Shown here piece after piece: positions 25,553 through 38,359 of a stretch of 64,000 nt of DNA. The stretch is from assembly GCA_013398175.1 (NCBI GenBank), contig VZRZ01001068.1, positions 1 to 64,000 of the forward strand, in the 5' to 3' direction. The DNA comes from Climacteris rufus. Taxonomy: Eukaryota; Chordata; Aves; Passeriformes; Climacteridae. Under the pieces are notes generated by a model. That model searched no databases and was not told the origin of the DNA. It was given only the letters and a program-made list of their open reading frames with translations. The translations under genes and the position numbers were made by a program. How positions within the stretch are numbered: the stretch's first letter is position 1; every line of letters starts with the position of its first letter.

Positions 25553-26325
25553 GGAATGTTAAGGGTGGGAGGCACCTCAAAGATCATCTAGTCCCAACCC
25601 CTACTGTCAAGGGCAGGGATCTCCCACTAGACTGATTGCTTAAAACCTTACCCAACATGGCCTTGAACACTGCCAGGGTTGGGACATCCACAGCCTCCTT
25701 GGGCAACTTGTGCCAGGGCCTCATGCTCACAGTAAAGAATTTCTTCCTAATATCTAACTTAAATTTCCCCTCTTTCATTCTGTACCCATTACTTCTTGTC
25801 CTATAACTACAGATCCTGATAAAGAGTCTCTCCAATTTCACTGTATGCCCCTTCAGATACTGGAAGGCTGCCCTGAGGTCTCCATGCAACCTTTGCTTCT
25901 CCAGGCTGAACAGCCCCAAATTTCTCAGCCTGATTTGTAGGCAAGGTGTTCCAATTAGGCAAGGTGTTCCTCTTATCAACTTTGTGGATTCCTCTGGACT
26001 TGCTCCAACAGTTCCATGTCCTCCTTCTCTGTGTCCCTCCTCTGGAGACCCGAGAGATGGATGCAGTATTCCAAGTGAGATCTCACCAGAGCAGAGTAGA
26101 GGGGCAGAATCTCCTCCCTTGCCCTGCTGGCCACACTGTTTCTGATGCAGCCCAGAATTCTCTTGGCATTCTGGGTTGTGAGTGAAAATTCCTGGCTCAC
26201 GTTGAGTTTTCCACCAACCATCACAGCCAAGTTTTTCTCAGCAGGGCTGCTCTCAATCCCTTCTCCACCCAATCTGCATGTGTGTGTGGGATTGCCATGA
26301 CCTAGGTTTAGACCTTGTGCTTCAA
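25553..26325 (-). mobile_element. CR1 LINE 3' fragment (ORF2 RT C-terminus plus 3' UTR)
   Basis: This is the longest uninterrupted CR1 remnant here, on the minus strand. The 3' end is at about 25553, where the plus strand reads CATGGAATGTTAAGGGTGGG and then AAAGATCATCTAGTCCCAACCCC, the classic CR1 tail. Reading upstream on the minus strand, two frames carry the end of ORF2. One (26272-25976) includes LGCIRNSVASRAREEILPLY, SALVRSHLEYC and DMELLEQVQRN. The other (25979-25584) includes LGLFSLEKQRLHGDLRAAF, YLKGHTVKLERLF and HKLPKEAVDVPTLAVFK. These match the order in avian CR1 RT. A frame change separates them at about 25976, close to a short local tandem duplication at 25939-25969. The 5' part is missing, as is usual for CR1. 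Confidence 0.93.
25939..25972. repeat. 18-bp tandem duplication inside CR1
   Basis: The unit AGGCAAGGTGTTCC plus four bases occurs twice in a row. A standard CR1 has a single copy of this region, where the family reads AGGAGAGGTGCTCC, so this is a local duplication in this copy. It lies beside the frame change in the ORF2 remnant. Confidence 0.75.
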
Positions 26326-26329
26326 TTTA

Positions 26330-29300
26330 ATAAGTTTAAAACAATAGCTAATAAATATTTAAATAAATTACTCCATCTGGAAAATAAAACTGTTACTAAT
26401 ACTATTGGGTCTCAATGTTCACTTTAAAGAAAAATGCACAGAAATATTGTTACCCTGGACCTTGCTCTTTTACCAAGAGTTTTAAAGAATGCCTCAGTAG
26501 CTGCTGTTGGAAAGCTTTAATTAATTTGAAAATGAGAGTGTAAAAATATATACATGTTGGCTTGAACTAACTGTATGGGAAGGAAAACTTTGCCAGCCTT
26601 CTAGCCAGATTGTCCTTGCTGATGTAATATAAAACTGTACTACTTTTTATGAAGCTGGAAGGAAGGACACTAATTCAAAGTGAAAACTTACATCCATCTT
26701 CAAAACAGAGTTTCTGATGAAGACAATAATTTTGTTTTGGCTTGCTGGAGCAACATCATTAGAAGGAGTATCTCATAGATTTCTGGTTATGAAAAATAAA
26801 CATTATTCAAAGGTTTAACTTCACATTTCCCTTCACTTTATAAGTCAGGTTGGAAACTTCATACAACCACAGAGTCCTCAGCCTTTCCAGACTGACAGTG
26901 GATTAACATATTTCCCACAATGTAGCTATCCCTTAAGAGGCACAATGACCTATTTCTGAAGTGGTGACAAGAGAGAACCATTTCAGGTCTAACTGATTAA
27001 CCAAATACTTTATAGGGAATATTTTTCATCAGCTGAAGAGAGGGGATGAAATTCAAAACTCCTTATGGTACTTTTTTCTTCCTCAACTTCTCCAATTTCA
27101 GTCCCAAACAGGTGTAATTCAACTCTGCAAGGTGAATGTAAACTATTTTGATAATGTCACACTAAAATAAAAGTTACATGCTTGAAATCAGCTTGGTGAA
27201 AATAAAAAGAAGTGCCACACAGAGCAATGCCTGACGTGTTGTGCTCATCACTCTATTAGTCCCAGGGAGACTGTATCTTTAAACGAGAAAGTGTTTCAGT
27301 TTCAGTGCATTGTCTGGTTCCTGTCTCCTTCCACATTCTGTGTGTCAGCTCTGTAACTATTACTTGAGCTAATCTAAAAGAAATAACCTACCTATGCAGG
27401 AGAAGTGCGAACATTTCACATAAGATTACAATTCTTCCTTTCCATGTCAGGAGCGATAAGCAAAACCCAATACCCTGCACAAAGGAATGATAATTCAAAG
27501 AGAAAGAAAATACTCTTGACATTTTAACAATAACAAGTTATTAATATAATTCACTTCAGTTGAAAAAAAAAGTAGAACACATTTATAATGCAACTGAATA
27601 AATGTTAAATATATTTTGTGTTTTGCTCTGCATTAAATATAAATATCTGTCATATCAAATTCTAGACTAGTTGTAAGCACTGTCTTAAAATCTCTGTTTC
27701 TAGAAGAAAAGAAAGCAATTTATAACACCATTTTTACAAATGACAAAATCCAAATCAGGCAAAGCCTGTATGGAATAGCTCAAGAAATCTAACACAGCTA
27801 TTCCAAGCAGAGTTCTCCACACACTGGGAACATCACAATCTCTTTACTACAATTGGTGCTATTGAGATACAGTATACTTGCTTAGGGCCAGTTTCCCAAA
27901 ATAAAGGAATATAAAGCAGACCAGTGTTTTTCTTTTCTCTGCCTGTTTCATATTGTCCCTTCCATCCTCCCCTCTATGAAAACCATATGTTTTTACATAA
28001 GTACATTAAAATAACACTGTGGATTTATTCATAAGAATTTTTAAAAGGTACATGAAATTATAAAAGTACAAGATGAAAACCAAACAATTAGTAACAAATG
28101 CAATGGATTCTCTCCCTCTTGTTGATTTATAAGAGCAGTCAGACTGAAGAAAGCACTGCTTTCCGAATTTGGAATCAAAGACTGAAGCTACCAAGACAGT
28201 TCACTTCCATCAGTGGTATCTTGGCTCTTTCCTGGGATACCTCCCAGTCAGCATTTGAAATGCCTTTTCTGTCCTATAAAGCTTAGGTCAAACACTGTGC
28301 CCCAAAGGTAAGAATCTCTGAAAGGCAAGGGAATTAATGGGCTTTAGGCTGGCTTCCCAGTACAGTTTCTTTTTTAAATTGACCACCAGTGGCAGAACAG
28401 TTCAGTTCTAAAGCTAGGAGATATGGCCTGTCATCATTAGCAAGAGTCTCATTATTTTAAAACAAAATCCAAACAAACAATGGAAAACAAAGGTTCTAAT
28501 TTTTTAGTATTTTACACCATTTGGGATTTGGGGATACAAACCCACACTTAGGATGCACACTTCAGGCAGTAAAGTTCTTCAGCCAAGGACCAAACTCCAC
28601 TTACTACTATTTGCTTTGCAGTTGTCAGAAATATGTACAAGGTTGCCTACATAGATGCCAGCTACCAAATGTATGACCTTTGTTCCCTATACCAGCCACT
28701 AACAAATAAGAGGATGTAACAGAATAAGCAGTATTTGTCAGCAATATTTCTCTGGCATGCTTTCCTTCAAAACTCAAAAGGTAAAGCACTTGGCAGATGT
28801 GGTGTGCAAAAATGCTTTATAGAAGGTGGGAACACTCAGAGTCAGAAGAAGAAAACAGACATGGAAGATATTCATGTGCAGAAGCGTTCTTCAATTGAAG
28901 CAAATTAAATGGAGAAAGCTGTGGAAGGAAATACACAATAGTGAATAACACAAAAGGATACAGAGGGGAAAAAAATTAAAATTAAATAAATGAGTTAATG
29001 AGAAGTTCAGCTGCAAATCCATGCAGTATAAATGTATACAAAGGTAATTAGAAAAATATGTTTAGTCTGTGAATGGAACACACATCTTATTTGGAATCAT
29101 GATTTTTGCATTAGAAAGGCCATTCTAACTTCAATAACAGATACACATGCTTACTCTACTGCTATGAGGAAACACAGCTTGACAATGAGGTAAATCTTAT
29201 ACTTAAGAAGGCAAGGAATGCAGCCAGATTTTGCAAAGGACAGATGTATCTTCTGTGCTGCAGCTCTAAGCAAAGTAGAAACTTGTAACACTGATGATAT

Positions 29301-31910
29301 TTCCAAGGTTTTAGAAGTCACTAGCTCTGTTCAGAAAACATCTGCAGAAACCAGCTGCACACGGAAAACGCCAAAGAGTAAGGAGAAAACAAGCCAGTAA
29401 ATTTTTCTTTTTAAATCTATGATGACAAGCTCAAAGGCTGCTGAACAACCACAGCTTTACTGGGAAAAAGACAAATAAAACTTCTGCAATGAGAGTAAAA
29501 GAGGATGATGGAATGAATACAGAAGCCTACTGACATGAAAGTAAACATATAAGGAAAGCAACTTCGGTGGGGAATGCAACAAGCCAATTAAAATAGACAC
29601 CAACTTCGAGAAACAATCTTCAGCTCCATGTCTGCCTCTGCTACTTCCTCTGAAGTAAAAAAACAGACTGAAAACAAATCCAGCTCACTTCCCTACCACA
29701 GACGGATGACAGCCTCCCTGTAAGCACAGCAGCTTTCCTGCACAGATTGGACAGGAGTGGATGAACAGCAGGAAGTTTGCAAGAGAAGGCAGAATGAAAG
29801 GTCTGCTTAGATATTCCTCACTCTTCAACACACCTCCATAGGTAATGTCCCCTGCATGTATGCTGATCTCAACATAGGTATTAGAATCTGCATTTGTTAA
29901 AAGTCCTATGACTAGAAAAAATTATCAAACACTAACATATGTTAAGCAGTTGCAGCTGAGACAGCATATTTTCTTTTGGATATGGCTACAAAGAGAATTT
30001 AAATAATATACAGCAAAGTGGTAGTTTAACTCTTGCCATAAAGATTAAGGGGATGACCTCAATTTCCCTCCCACTCATCTGGCCTTTGGGCTAGTTAGCT
30101 ATGCCACAATCATGCTATGAAGTTGCCTTCAATTCCATTGAGAAATTCTGGTTGGAAGAAAATATCTTTAGGAATAAAGTAGTTCTTTAAAATTAGTAAA
30201 TAAAAAGCTCTACTTAAAATGCCCACCTTTAGTTATTGCAAATCAATAGATAGAGCTCTATCAAGATTTCTCAAGGAACTGAGACCTAACCAATTACTTA
30301 TAAAACTGTTTCAAAATATTTTTTCTTTAAAGAATCATTTATAAAAGAATTCCAAAAACCACATTACTTAAAATATATTTGCTATTCACATAATGTACCA
30401 GTGTATGTACTTCATATACTCAAGAAAGATTTTCCTTCAAGTGTCTCATAACTCAAGTCAAGACACATTTTGAGGAAAGCACAACAGCATTTCACTCCAA
30501 AATCTGTTAAAGATAAATGTCTACCTCATGTTTTGTTGAGTGGGAGAAATGAAGTGGCAGTCAGTGTGCATAACTGGTGATAGGAAAGAGACCCAAGAAA
30601 AATGTTTCTAACTGAGAAATAATTAAAGTGTTTCCTGCTTCTTCATGAATTAAACAGATTAAAAATTCTGAAGTAAACCTGCTGTACCAAATCATTGGTA
30701 CATGGGGCTTATCAGTATTCTGACTGATACAATTAAAAGTGACAGCAACAAAAAACCCATCCTGGTAACTAGAAAAGAACAGCTACTACTAACTCCTAAG
30801 AGAATTGTGAAAAAAAGTAATTGTTTTATCACAATGTTACCATTTTCCTTACACAGAAATAATGGGGATGAGAGAACACAGAAAACAATGTCCACACTTT
30901 CATAATCTAAGATTGTATTTAAAATTCCATTTTTCAGTTTAGAATCTCTTTCCTTTTTCTCAGGAGTGGCAAGAGATCCAGATGTTGGAAACACATCTGG
31001 AGTTTGCATTGTCAAAACAACATATTTTCTTGAAAACACATTTATATGAAAAGTCTATAACTAACATTCAAACTCAGATATATCAAAGTTATTGCTAAAA
31101 GTATTTCAATTGATCATTTGGTCTTTAGCAGCTCACAAATGCTGGATCATGTTAATGCTGTTCTCTTAAGGTCACAAGAGAAATCCAACAAGCCGTCTAT
31201 GTTGAATTGATGATGTCAGATCATAGTAAAGAGAGTGGCCAAGACCTGAGCACAGAACAAGATCAAAATCTGTTTCTTATTGTAGTTCTTTGTAAACCAT
31301 ACGTTGACTGCTGTTTGACAAGTTATCTCTAAGGCAGTAAAGAGCTAAACCATTAATACTATGAGCTTCCAAATTTTTTTCAAATCACTAAAAGCCCAAA
31401 CAATTTTACTGAAAGCTTTTCATAATACAGTAAAGATTTTCTATATGAGTCACTATTAACAAATACAACACACTGCCATTAATAACTTTAACACTAACTA
31501 GTGCTAGGTATTATCATCATCATCAAGCACAGTGTCTTCTCATTTGCTAGGAGGTAGACTGCATCAGTTCACCCAGAAAGCAGTCAACTAAAACATTCTG
31601 GCTTGTCTCAGAAAACTAAGTGTACATTTATATTTAGGGTGTTCATACCAGGGTTAGAGTGTGATAACTCAGGCTACCATATCATTGTTCACTTTAAACC
31701 AGGTAACTGACCATTGTACCAGGAAAATATGAACAGCTGGCCAAAAAGTGAGCTGAAGACATGCCCTCCTAACACAAGGAGCAAGTGTAAGCCTGTACTT
31801 TGCCATGTAATGTTACAGCCAAGCTCCCTGGAGGTGGTTAATTTTAAATTAGGATGGTGTCTGCAAGAGATGCACAGACTTGCTTTTCTGTAGGAAATGT
31901 ATCCTACAAG
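26330..31910. other. AT-rich non-coding DNA, no gene recognised
   Basis: Open frames reach 115 codons (30692-31039, minus) but lack domains and are rich in AT-driven residues. A 60-codon frame at 29218-29400 is Lys/Ser/Thr-rich with one CIFC motif and is probably chance. Only short low-complexity patches are seen, and no transposon that I can name. Confidence 0.5.
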
Positions 31911-31913
31911 ATC

Positions 31914-32076
31914 ACATAAACTTAAAACAGTCATGATGGTAGGCAATGCATTTACACAAACTTAAAACAGTCATGATGGTAGGCAATGCATTTACACAAA
32001 CTTAAAACAGTCATGATGGTAGGCAATGCATTTACACAAACTTAAAACAGTCATGATGGTAGACAATGCATTTACT
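31914..32076. repeat. 40-bp minisatellite, about four units
   Basis: Near-identical 40-bp units begin at 31921, 31961, 32001 and 32041. Each starts CTTAAAACAGTCATGATGGT and continues AGGCAATGCATTTACACAAA. The first three are identical over the unit. The fourth has one internal change (AGGC to AGAC) and loses the match after TTTAC. The near-perfect identity shows recent expansion or homogenisation. The units are directly adjacent with no spacers. No open frame is preserved. Confidence 0.95.
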
Positions 32077-32079
32077 TAA

Positions 32080-33400
32080 TCTTAAGAAACAAAACAAAAC
32101 AAAGAAAACAATTAAAAAGATAACTAAAACTTGGTCATCAAAGAGAATGTGTGTGGATCCATAGATTATAATATCTGTGGGACACTAAAATTAGTGGATA
32201 CAATTGCTGGTACTTTTAGCAATAGTTTTTTTTTACTTTCTGGAGTGGGCAGTTTTATGTGGGAAAGTAAGCTAGTAAGAGACTTGCAGTAATAAAAATG
32301 GACTTGACATATTACACTATTTTCCCTATTCCCACTCAAACCCATACTGTAATTTTTCTCTCTCATATCTTTCACTTCATATCCACTTCTGTGTCCCTTG
32401 TAAACGCTACAAAACACCCATAATCTGTGAACACTCCACTAAAACTGGAATAAAAAAACAATGAGGCAATTTTTTTTTTTATACTGAACTTCAGATCAAC
32501 GCTTTCTATAAGGGAAAAAGTCTATGTAAATATTCACAAGCTAAGCAATTTGCATGCCAAATTAAAATCTATGGTGTACCTACAAGCGAAGGTGCTTTAT
32601 GAAATATCAATGATTTCTGAAGTGTCACCCAGAGACAGCATACATCAAAACAGCCCTTTCAAATAGATGGCAAGTTTTGCTGCATCACTGAATGCTGGTA
32701 GCATGTACACACAGAAGGATAACTTATATTAAGAAACTTATTTTATCCCTGAAACTAGAAGGCACTTTTGAGCTGACACAGCACTTACAATATAATATTT
32801 ATTGAAAGAAATTTTATATAATTTAACATATTCTAATTTTTCCTTTTGATTGTAAACTAAATATTCCAGGTTTTTGTTTGTGTAGATATTAAAAATATAA
32901 ATAATGTTTTTGTTTACTCAAACAATTTTTGTTTATTTTGAAGTGCAGAAAACAGACTTCTTTTTTTTTTTAATTAATAGCTATTCACACCCATGAGATA
33001 GAATATTATGCACAGAAAAGGGTTTTGTTGTGGTTAGGATGGGGTGTGTTTTATTTTGTCATGTTTCTGACTGGCAAATTGAACTTATACAATTAAGGTT
33101 GTCCAAAGAGTAGCATTTTCCCTTTATATTGTGAGGCAGCACGCTCATATTGCCCCTATAATACCAATTTCTGCATTCATAGAGAATGATATAATACTTA
33201 AGTAATTTACAATATCTGTTAGAAACAGGTATAGTGTCTGAAGCTTCATTAATTTTTAGACAATTAACATGGTCCAACATAAAGATAGATAGCAACAAAA
33301 GACAATATAATACTCAGAGTATGATAGCTGTGATGTTAGAAATAGCAGGCTTCATATTGCAGTCACCTCAGGTCACTAATTTATAGGGTGGTGAGAAGCC
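32080..33400. other. AT-rich non-coding DNA, no gene recognised
   Basis: AT-rich unique sequence with T and A homopolymer runs near 32470 and 32962. I see no gene or named repeat. Confidence 0.55.
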
Positions 33401-34041
33401 TTAACTTCATAAAGCCATGGTGTCTCAAAACAGGATACTGAACAAAACCTGAGAAGAGTGATATGCCTCCATGAAAACCTATGGAACAGCAAAGCTGTTA
33501 CATGTAACTCTGGAGCTGTGTCCAAAAAGACTAAGTTAGAAGGAGCAAAATAGGTGATCAGGCATATAAGACAATATCTGCCTAAGAAGTTACTAAACAA
33601 ACAAGGTCTCTTTGGACTGGAGAAAAGTGGGGAAAGGTTTGTTGCCTAAAGCAGCCTAAAAACAGAAGCTGAAGCCAAGTTAAGAGGGTAGGGGAAGGCA
33701 AATACCTTTCTTTTGGAGATCCTCCGAGAACAAACCACAAAGGTAGGGGGAGGGACCCCCCCAGGAGGGACACTCCCCCCCTCCCCAGACCAGTACAAAG
33801 GCTCCAAGTGAGTCAAGAAGTGACAAAGATGTAAAAACTGACTGCACAGCAGTCTGACCTTGTATATATCATAGGTTTAGCAAATTAACATAGTTGACAA
33901 AAATCTCCCAATTAGAAACAGAGTTAATGGGATGCTCCTATGTGTTAATTCTCCATTGGAGCCTGCTATATCTTTCATATTTTGATCATCATAGGACAAT
34001 GGAATGTTCTCAACTCAGGGATACTAGGTAATACAGGGTTC
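33400..34041. other. Unclassified, GC-variable block, possibly retroelement-derived
   Basis: Base composition changes here from AT-rich to mixed, with a G-then-C block at 33743-33787. A TATAAGA motif at 33566-33572 and the general look resemble ERV LTR or leader sequence. I could not find TG...CA ends or a duplication that would define an element. It lies directly before the LTR-like block that begins at 34042. Two minus-strand frames of 63-74 codons have no recognisable domain. Confidence 0.3.
33747..33786. repeat. GC-rich inverted repeat with G/C runs
   Basis: GGGGAGGG at 33747-33754 can pair with CCCTCCCC at 33779-33786. A C7 run and an AGGAGGGACA segment lie between them. Both strands carry several runs of three or more G, so hairpin or quadruplex formation is possible in principle. 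Confidence 0.6.
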
Positions 34042-34752
34042 TGTTATGTCTGGGGTGTTACTGACTACAAGTTATGAGATACCTACTAAGGACGCTTAAC
34101 CTGGAGCTCTCGAGGTAGCTACAGCATCTAATATGAAAGTGAAATCCCTGCCGGGACGGGTTGCAATGGTTTTGCAACTCTCCCAAAGCAGAGTTCTGGC
34201 TACCGCAGATGAGCTGTTTCTGCTGGCTCCTCTGGGACTGAGAATTACCCCAGGTGTGGTGTTCAGGTGTCAGCGAGAATGAAAGGCGACAGAGGGCTCT
34301 TCTCTGGGATAATTGCCTTTTTTGTTGTAAATCCAGTGTTGCGTTGTGAGGGTCCAAGGAGGAAGTCCGGAGACATCCAGATGGCTGGATTAACTCAGGA
34401 GAAAGAGTGCAAGGAAGCTCTGCAGGGGACTTTTAAAGGAAAGTGGGACCAGGTGACACCCAATGGGAAGACATCTCGTTCAAAGTGACCAGTGGAGAGC
34501 AGGAGAAGAGAGACCTTTCCAGGACATATCATGTAGAGTCTTCCAGGGCGCAACCATATCTGAAACCTGAGGTTGGGGGTACAGCTGACACAAGGGAAAT
34601 ATGGGGTTTCACCACAGCTCAGGCAGAGAGTCCAGATATTAGAGGGAGAAGGTTCAGAGGGCATTACTCTGGGTCTCTTCCCACCAATCCTGAAGTTCCA
34701 CAGCATCAGCTTCTGCCAAGTACGCTGCTACAACCTACAGTGGAAAATTACA
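34042..34752 (-). mobile_element. LTR-like block, boundaries uncertain
   Basis: The block begins TGTTATGTCTGGGGTG, so a minus-strand element would end in CACCCCAGACATAACA, a plausible LTR end. On the minus strand a CCCATTGGGTG segment is followed by a TTTAAAAG TATA-like motif at about 34431-34438, which fits a U3 promoter. The far end is unclear. A candidate is ATTACA at about 34747-34752, which is followed by GGAGTTC. The near end is preceded by GGGTTC, so a duplication is only approximate. It is less AT-rich than its surroundings. Overlapping open frames of up to 110 codons on both strands have no known domain. I treat it as a probable ERV LTR of unknown family. Confidence 0.45.
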
Positions 34753-34759
34753 GGAGTTC

Positions 34760-37700
34760 TTACATAGAAAAGTAGAAAAAGTAAAAAAATCCTCGACATC
34801 AGGTTTGCTAGGAGGAACCTACAAAGTCACAAGCCTCTTGCAGAAATGAAAGAACAGACTTAGCCTAACCTTTTGCATATGAAGGACTGGTAAAGCAAAG
34901 GACACAACCTAGGTGCTGCATGTGCCCCCTGCTCCTCTCCACTTGTCGCCCTCTCAAATGGGCATTCATCACATCAGTCAAGCTTTGGAAATCCTAGTCA
35001 CCCACTGGGCACTATGACTTTATAGGCATCCATAAGGCAACTGGACTACTTGATAGGAGAGTAAAAAAACACGAGGCTTTTAAATAAAAAGACAGACATC
35101 CCCAATCTACAGGTTGTTGAAAGCCGAGACCTTGTTTTGGGGGAGGTGTACTTACTGTGCTGCTACACCAAGGTGCCCTCCATGTTCTGCAGGCACTCTG
35201 AGGCTCCTGCTCCCAACTCCTGGCCTAACAGACTTTTGTCTCAGCCTAGAAAAACCCTTCGCATGATTTTACAAAACAAACCAGTCATCTGCTACATAGT
35301 AAAACTGTTGAGGCTGTTTATGATACCCAACAGTTAAACGTTAATGAAGAGCACCACTGAACATAGACAGGAGGTATTATCAAAAATTCAATGCATTTTA
35401 ATACATTTAATACATATTCAAAAGTTCTTTTAAAATGCTTAAAATATATTGCATTAAAGAAACAGTGCACAGCTTAAGAAGACTGCCGTGGTGTCAAGAT
35501 CCATCAGGAAAGAAAAAAAGAGAGAAAGGGAGAAAACCAAGAATAAAAATGGGGGGAGAGGTGTGGAGAGAGAGAAGGATAGCTACAGAACCAGCTATGT
35601 TAACTGAAAACCATGCAAAAATCCATATTTTACTAAATATATAAACCACCTATGAGGTCTCCTGTTCAAACTCACCAAGATTTGAAGCCCTACCTGAACA
35701 ATCCCCATAAGTCCTGTTTTCTTGATACCTGATGAATACTACAATTTTTCAAAATATTGAAGGACATACTCCTCTAAGAGCAGACAGTCTACAAGAAAAA
35801 AAAACAAACTAAAATACCACGCACACTTATAAAAGAAAACTTTCTCTTATTCACAATTTATTAACTAGAAATAAAGTGTTCCAACCCTGGAAAAATCAGA
35901 AAATAATTGTTTTCCGACTTTCCAAAATAGCCCTGGTATTATAAAATTTCATGTGTTGAAGTCACGAGTCAAAACAATGTTCTTAGCCAATTTTAGTCAA
36001 ATTCCCAAGATCTCTCATCTCTCCTTCTTTCTCTATGACAGTCAATGACAGATGCTGCAACCATCCTTCAGACCTAGTTAAGCACTATTAGTTATATGGA
36101 TTTAATATATAACCTATTCAAAAACAATGTGTTGAAAACATTCTTCCAAGTCATTGGCTGCTAATGAAATATCATCTCTTCCATATTAAATTATATTATG
36201 GTACTGCTTCACCTGTTCACAATGTAATTCTCTGCTGAGAGATCAAGGATGCTGCCAATTTCTTGCCCTTTAATAAAATCTGAATGCTCAGATGTTTTAT
36301 CTGGCTTCTACTTGCTAGTCTGGCCTTGCACGCGGCCCTATTTAACTCCTGTGTGGTTTCTGTAAAGTCTGATAGGATGTCTAGGCATGATTACAGTTCC
36401 TATATGTGCTGAAGTTATTACTGTGGAATTAGAAAATGTGTTGTCAACAAGGAATTAACAAACCAGCTAAGATAAAATAACTGTAATCCTGCACCTTCAT
36501 TAAAACTGGCTTCAAACTCTGATTATCAAAGAGAAGGAAATATGGGTTTGCACCTAATGCCATGGCTATATGCTGAAGGCTTCAAATTCTTGGTACTCTG
36601 AAAGATTTCTTGCTTGATTTGGAGCTGTGCCTCTTGGTGCCATGAGATTGCAAGCACTTGTTAAAGCATCTAGTCACGTTTGCAGATTCTTCAAAAGGTA
36701 CTTCTCTATCACTGACTTTCAATATTATACAAGCTAGCATTTATGAAAGCTAGCATTTTTAAACCTTCAACACATATCTACCTACACCTCCAGAAGACAG
36801 TATCCCTTGGAAATATTGAAAGCCATCTGTCTTCACCACTTTTCAGCTGTGAATTTGAGATATCGTTGCTAAACCTATTTCACTGCAGTGTTCAGAAAAT
36901 AATTTTACCTAATGATCAGGGTGGCTCATTGTTTTATGGTCCTAAGATATGACTGCTTCACACACCCGTCCTCCAGCAAAAGTGTCTAGGGGGAAAAAAA
37001 AGATCTGGGAAAAAAATCTGAGTACAAAGCAGTTATCCATGGAGATAGATCTTAAGGACTAATGAATGAAAGAGAGAGAAAGAATGGTAGTATCACCTCT
37101 TAAAAGATCTGAAAGAGATATCAAAGGCACCTGAACTGATGATGTGGAATGACTGGAAAAGCAGATATACAAACAAAGCTTCAAAGGCACTTTCAGTTTT
37201 GGGCCTATCTCTAGAGCTGTCAAAGAATAGGGAAAGAATAAGGAAGGAAAGGGTGGATATTGAACGAAAGCAAAATCAGAAAAAATCCACCGTTGGCTGA
37301 ATTTAGTTTTGAAATTATTAAAGTAAAAACCTGATTAATTTTTTCCTGTTAGGCAAATACACACAATTATTTTGTATACCCAAATTCCACTGCATTTTTT
37401 GTGAAAACAGTGGATAGTCTATCTCTTCATTAACATTAGTTAAAAGAAGTAGCATTAGAATTACCAGAGTCTGAAAAATAGTATCTAGTCTTTTTACTTC
37501 ACTATAACTTAGTACTCCTTTAAAAAAAAAAAAAAAATTCGTTATCATTTTGTTATATAAATTCATTACAATTAATACATAAAACACTTTAAAATTCTTA
37601 AGAAAAATCACCAGAGTTCCTGAAAAATATCTGGCTTCATTTTTGCAAGGGAAACCTGTAGTTCTGTAGTAAAAATAACTCGATCAACATGTACTCCTTC

Positions 37701-37760
37701 TATTTTGTACCCAAGGCACAGTGTTTAAAACAAAATTCAATTTTTGATTCCACAGTAGGA
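34760..37760. other. AT-rich non-coding DNA, no gene recognised
   Basis: This contains a purine-rich patch at about 35505-35580 and a 16-base A run at 37522-37537. Open frames are short and without domains. I see nothing else. Confidence 0.55.
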
Positions 37761-37766
37761 ATATAA

Positions 37767-38357
37767 TGTGCAGGTTTTGGCTGAGGTATAGTGAATTTTC
37801 TTCACAGTGGCTTGTTCACAGTGGCTGTGCTTTGAATTTGAGCTGAACACAGGGTTGATAATACAGAGAAGATTTTGTTTTTGTTAGGCTGGGTTTTCAC
37901 AGAGCCAAGGCCTTTTCTGCTTTTCATACTTCCATGCTGGTGAGGAAGTTGGGGTGCATGGGAGGTTGGCAGGAGCCACAGCTGGGGCAGGTGACCCAAA
38001 CTGACCACAGGGACATTCCAGACCATATGTCATCATGCTCAGTACATACAGCTGGGGAGAAGAAGGAGGAAGGCGGAACATTTGCAGTGATGATGTTTGT
38101 CTGTCCAAGTAAGCGTTACTCATCATGGGGCCCTGCTCACCTGGAGATGGCTGAACACCTGCCTGCCCATGGGAAGCAGAGAGTTAATTCCTTGCTTTGC
38201 TTTGCTTGTGTACATAGATTTTGTTTTCCCTATTAAACTATCTTTATCTCAAGGAGTAACATCTCAGGAGTTTTCCAACTTTTGCCCTTCCCAGTCTCTG
38301 CTGGGGGAGTGAGTGGCTGGCTGGGGCTTGGCTGCTGGATGGGAGGAAACCATGACA
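37767..38357 (+). mobile_element. Solo LTR of an avian ERV (same family as 6625-7223)
   Basis: It begins TGTGCAGGTTTTGG and ends AACCATGACA, with the same internal order as the copy at 6625-7223. The shared parts include GAGCTGAACACAGGGTTGAT, AGAGCCAAGGCCTTTTCTGC and GAGATGGCTGAACACC. The polyadenylation signal ATTAAA in CCCTATTAAACTATC at about 38233 gives plus orientation. A short local duplication (CACAGTGGCTTGTTCACAGTGGCT) lies near the 5' end at about 37804-37827. No convincing target-site duplication is visible and no ERV coding region adjoins it. The open frames of about 100 codons in it occur at the equivalent place in the other copy and are not genes. Confidence 0.87.
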
Positions 38358-38359
38358 TA

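Noticed and set aside
29218..29400. 60-codon frame with a CIFC motif and a Lys/Ser/Thr-rich tail
   Set aside because: A single Cys pair is not a domain. There are no partner residues, no splice context and no neighbouring coding signal.
30692..31039. 115-codon minus-strand frame with hydrophobic stretches that look membrane-like
   Set aside because: The hydrophobicity comes from T-rich codons in AT-rich DNA. No conserved motif or signal is visible.
31914..32076. CRISPR-like array
   Set aside because: The 40-bp units are directly adjacent with no unique spacers, and the host is a vertebrate. It is a minisatellite.
6625..38357. The two related LTRs as the ends of a single provirus
   Set aside because: They are 31 kb apart, no gag, pol or env sequence lies between them, and unrelated insertions and unique DNA fill the interval.
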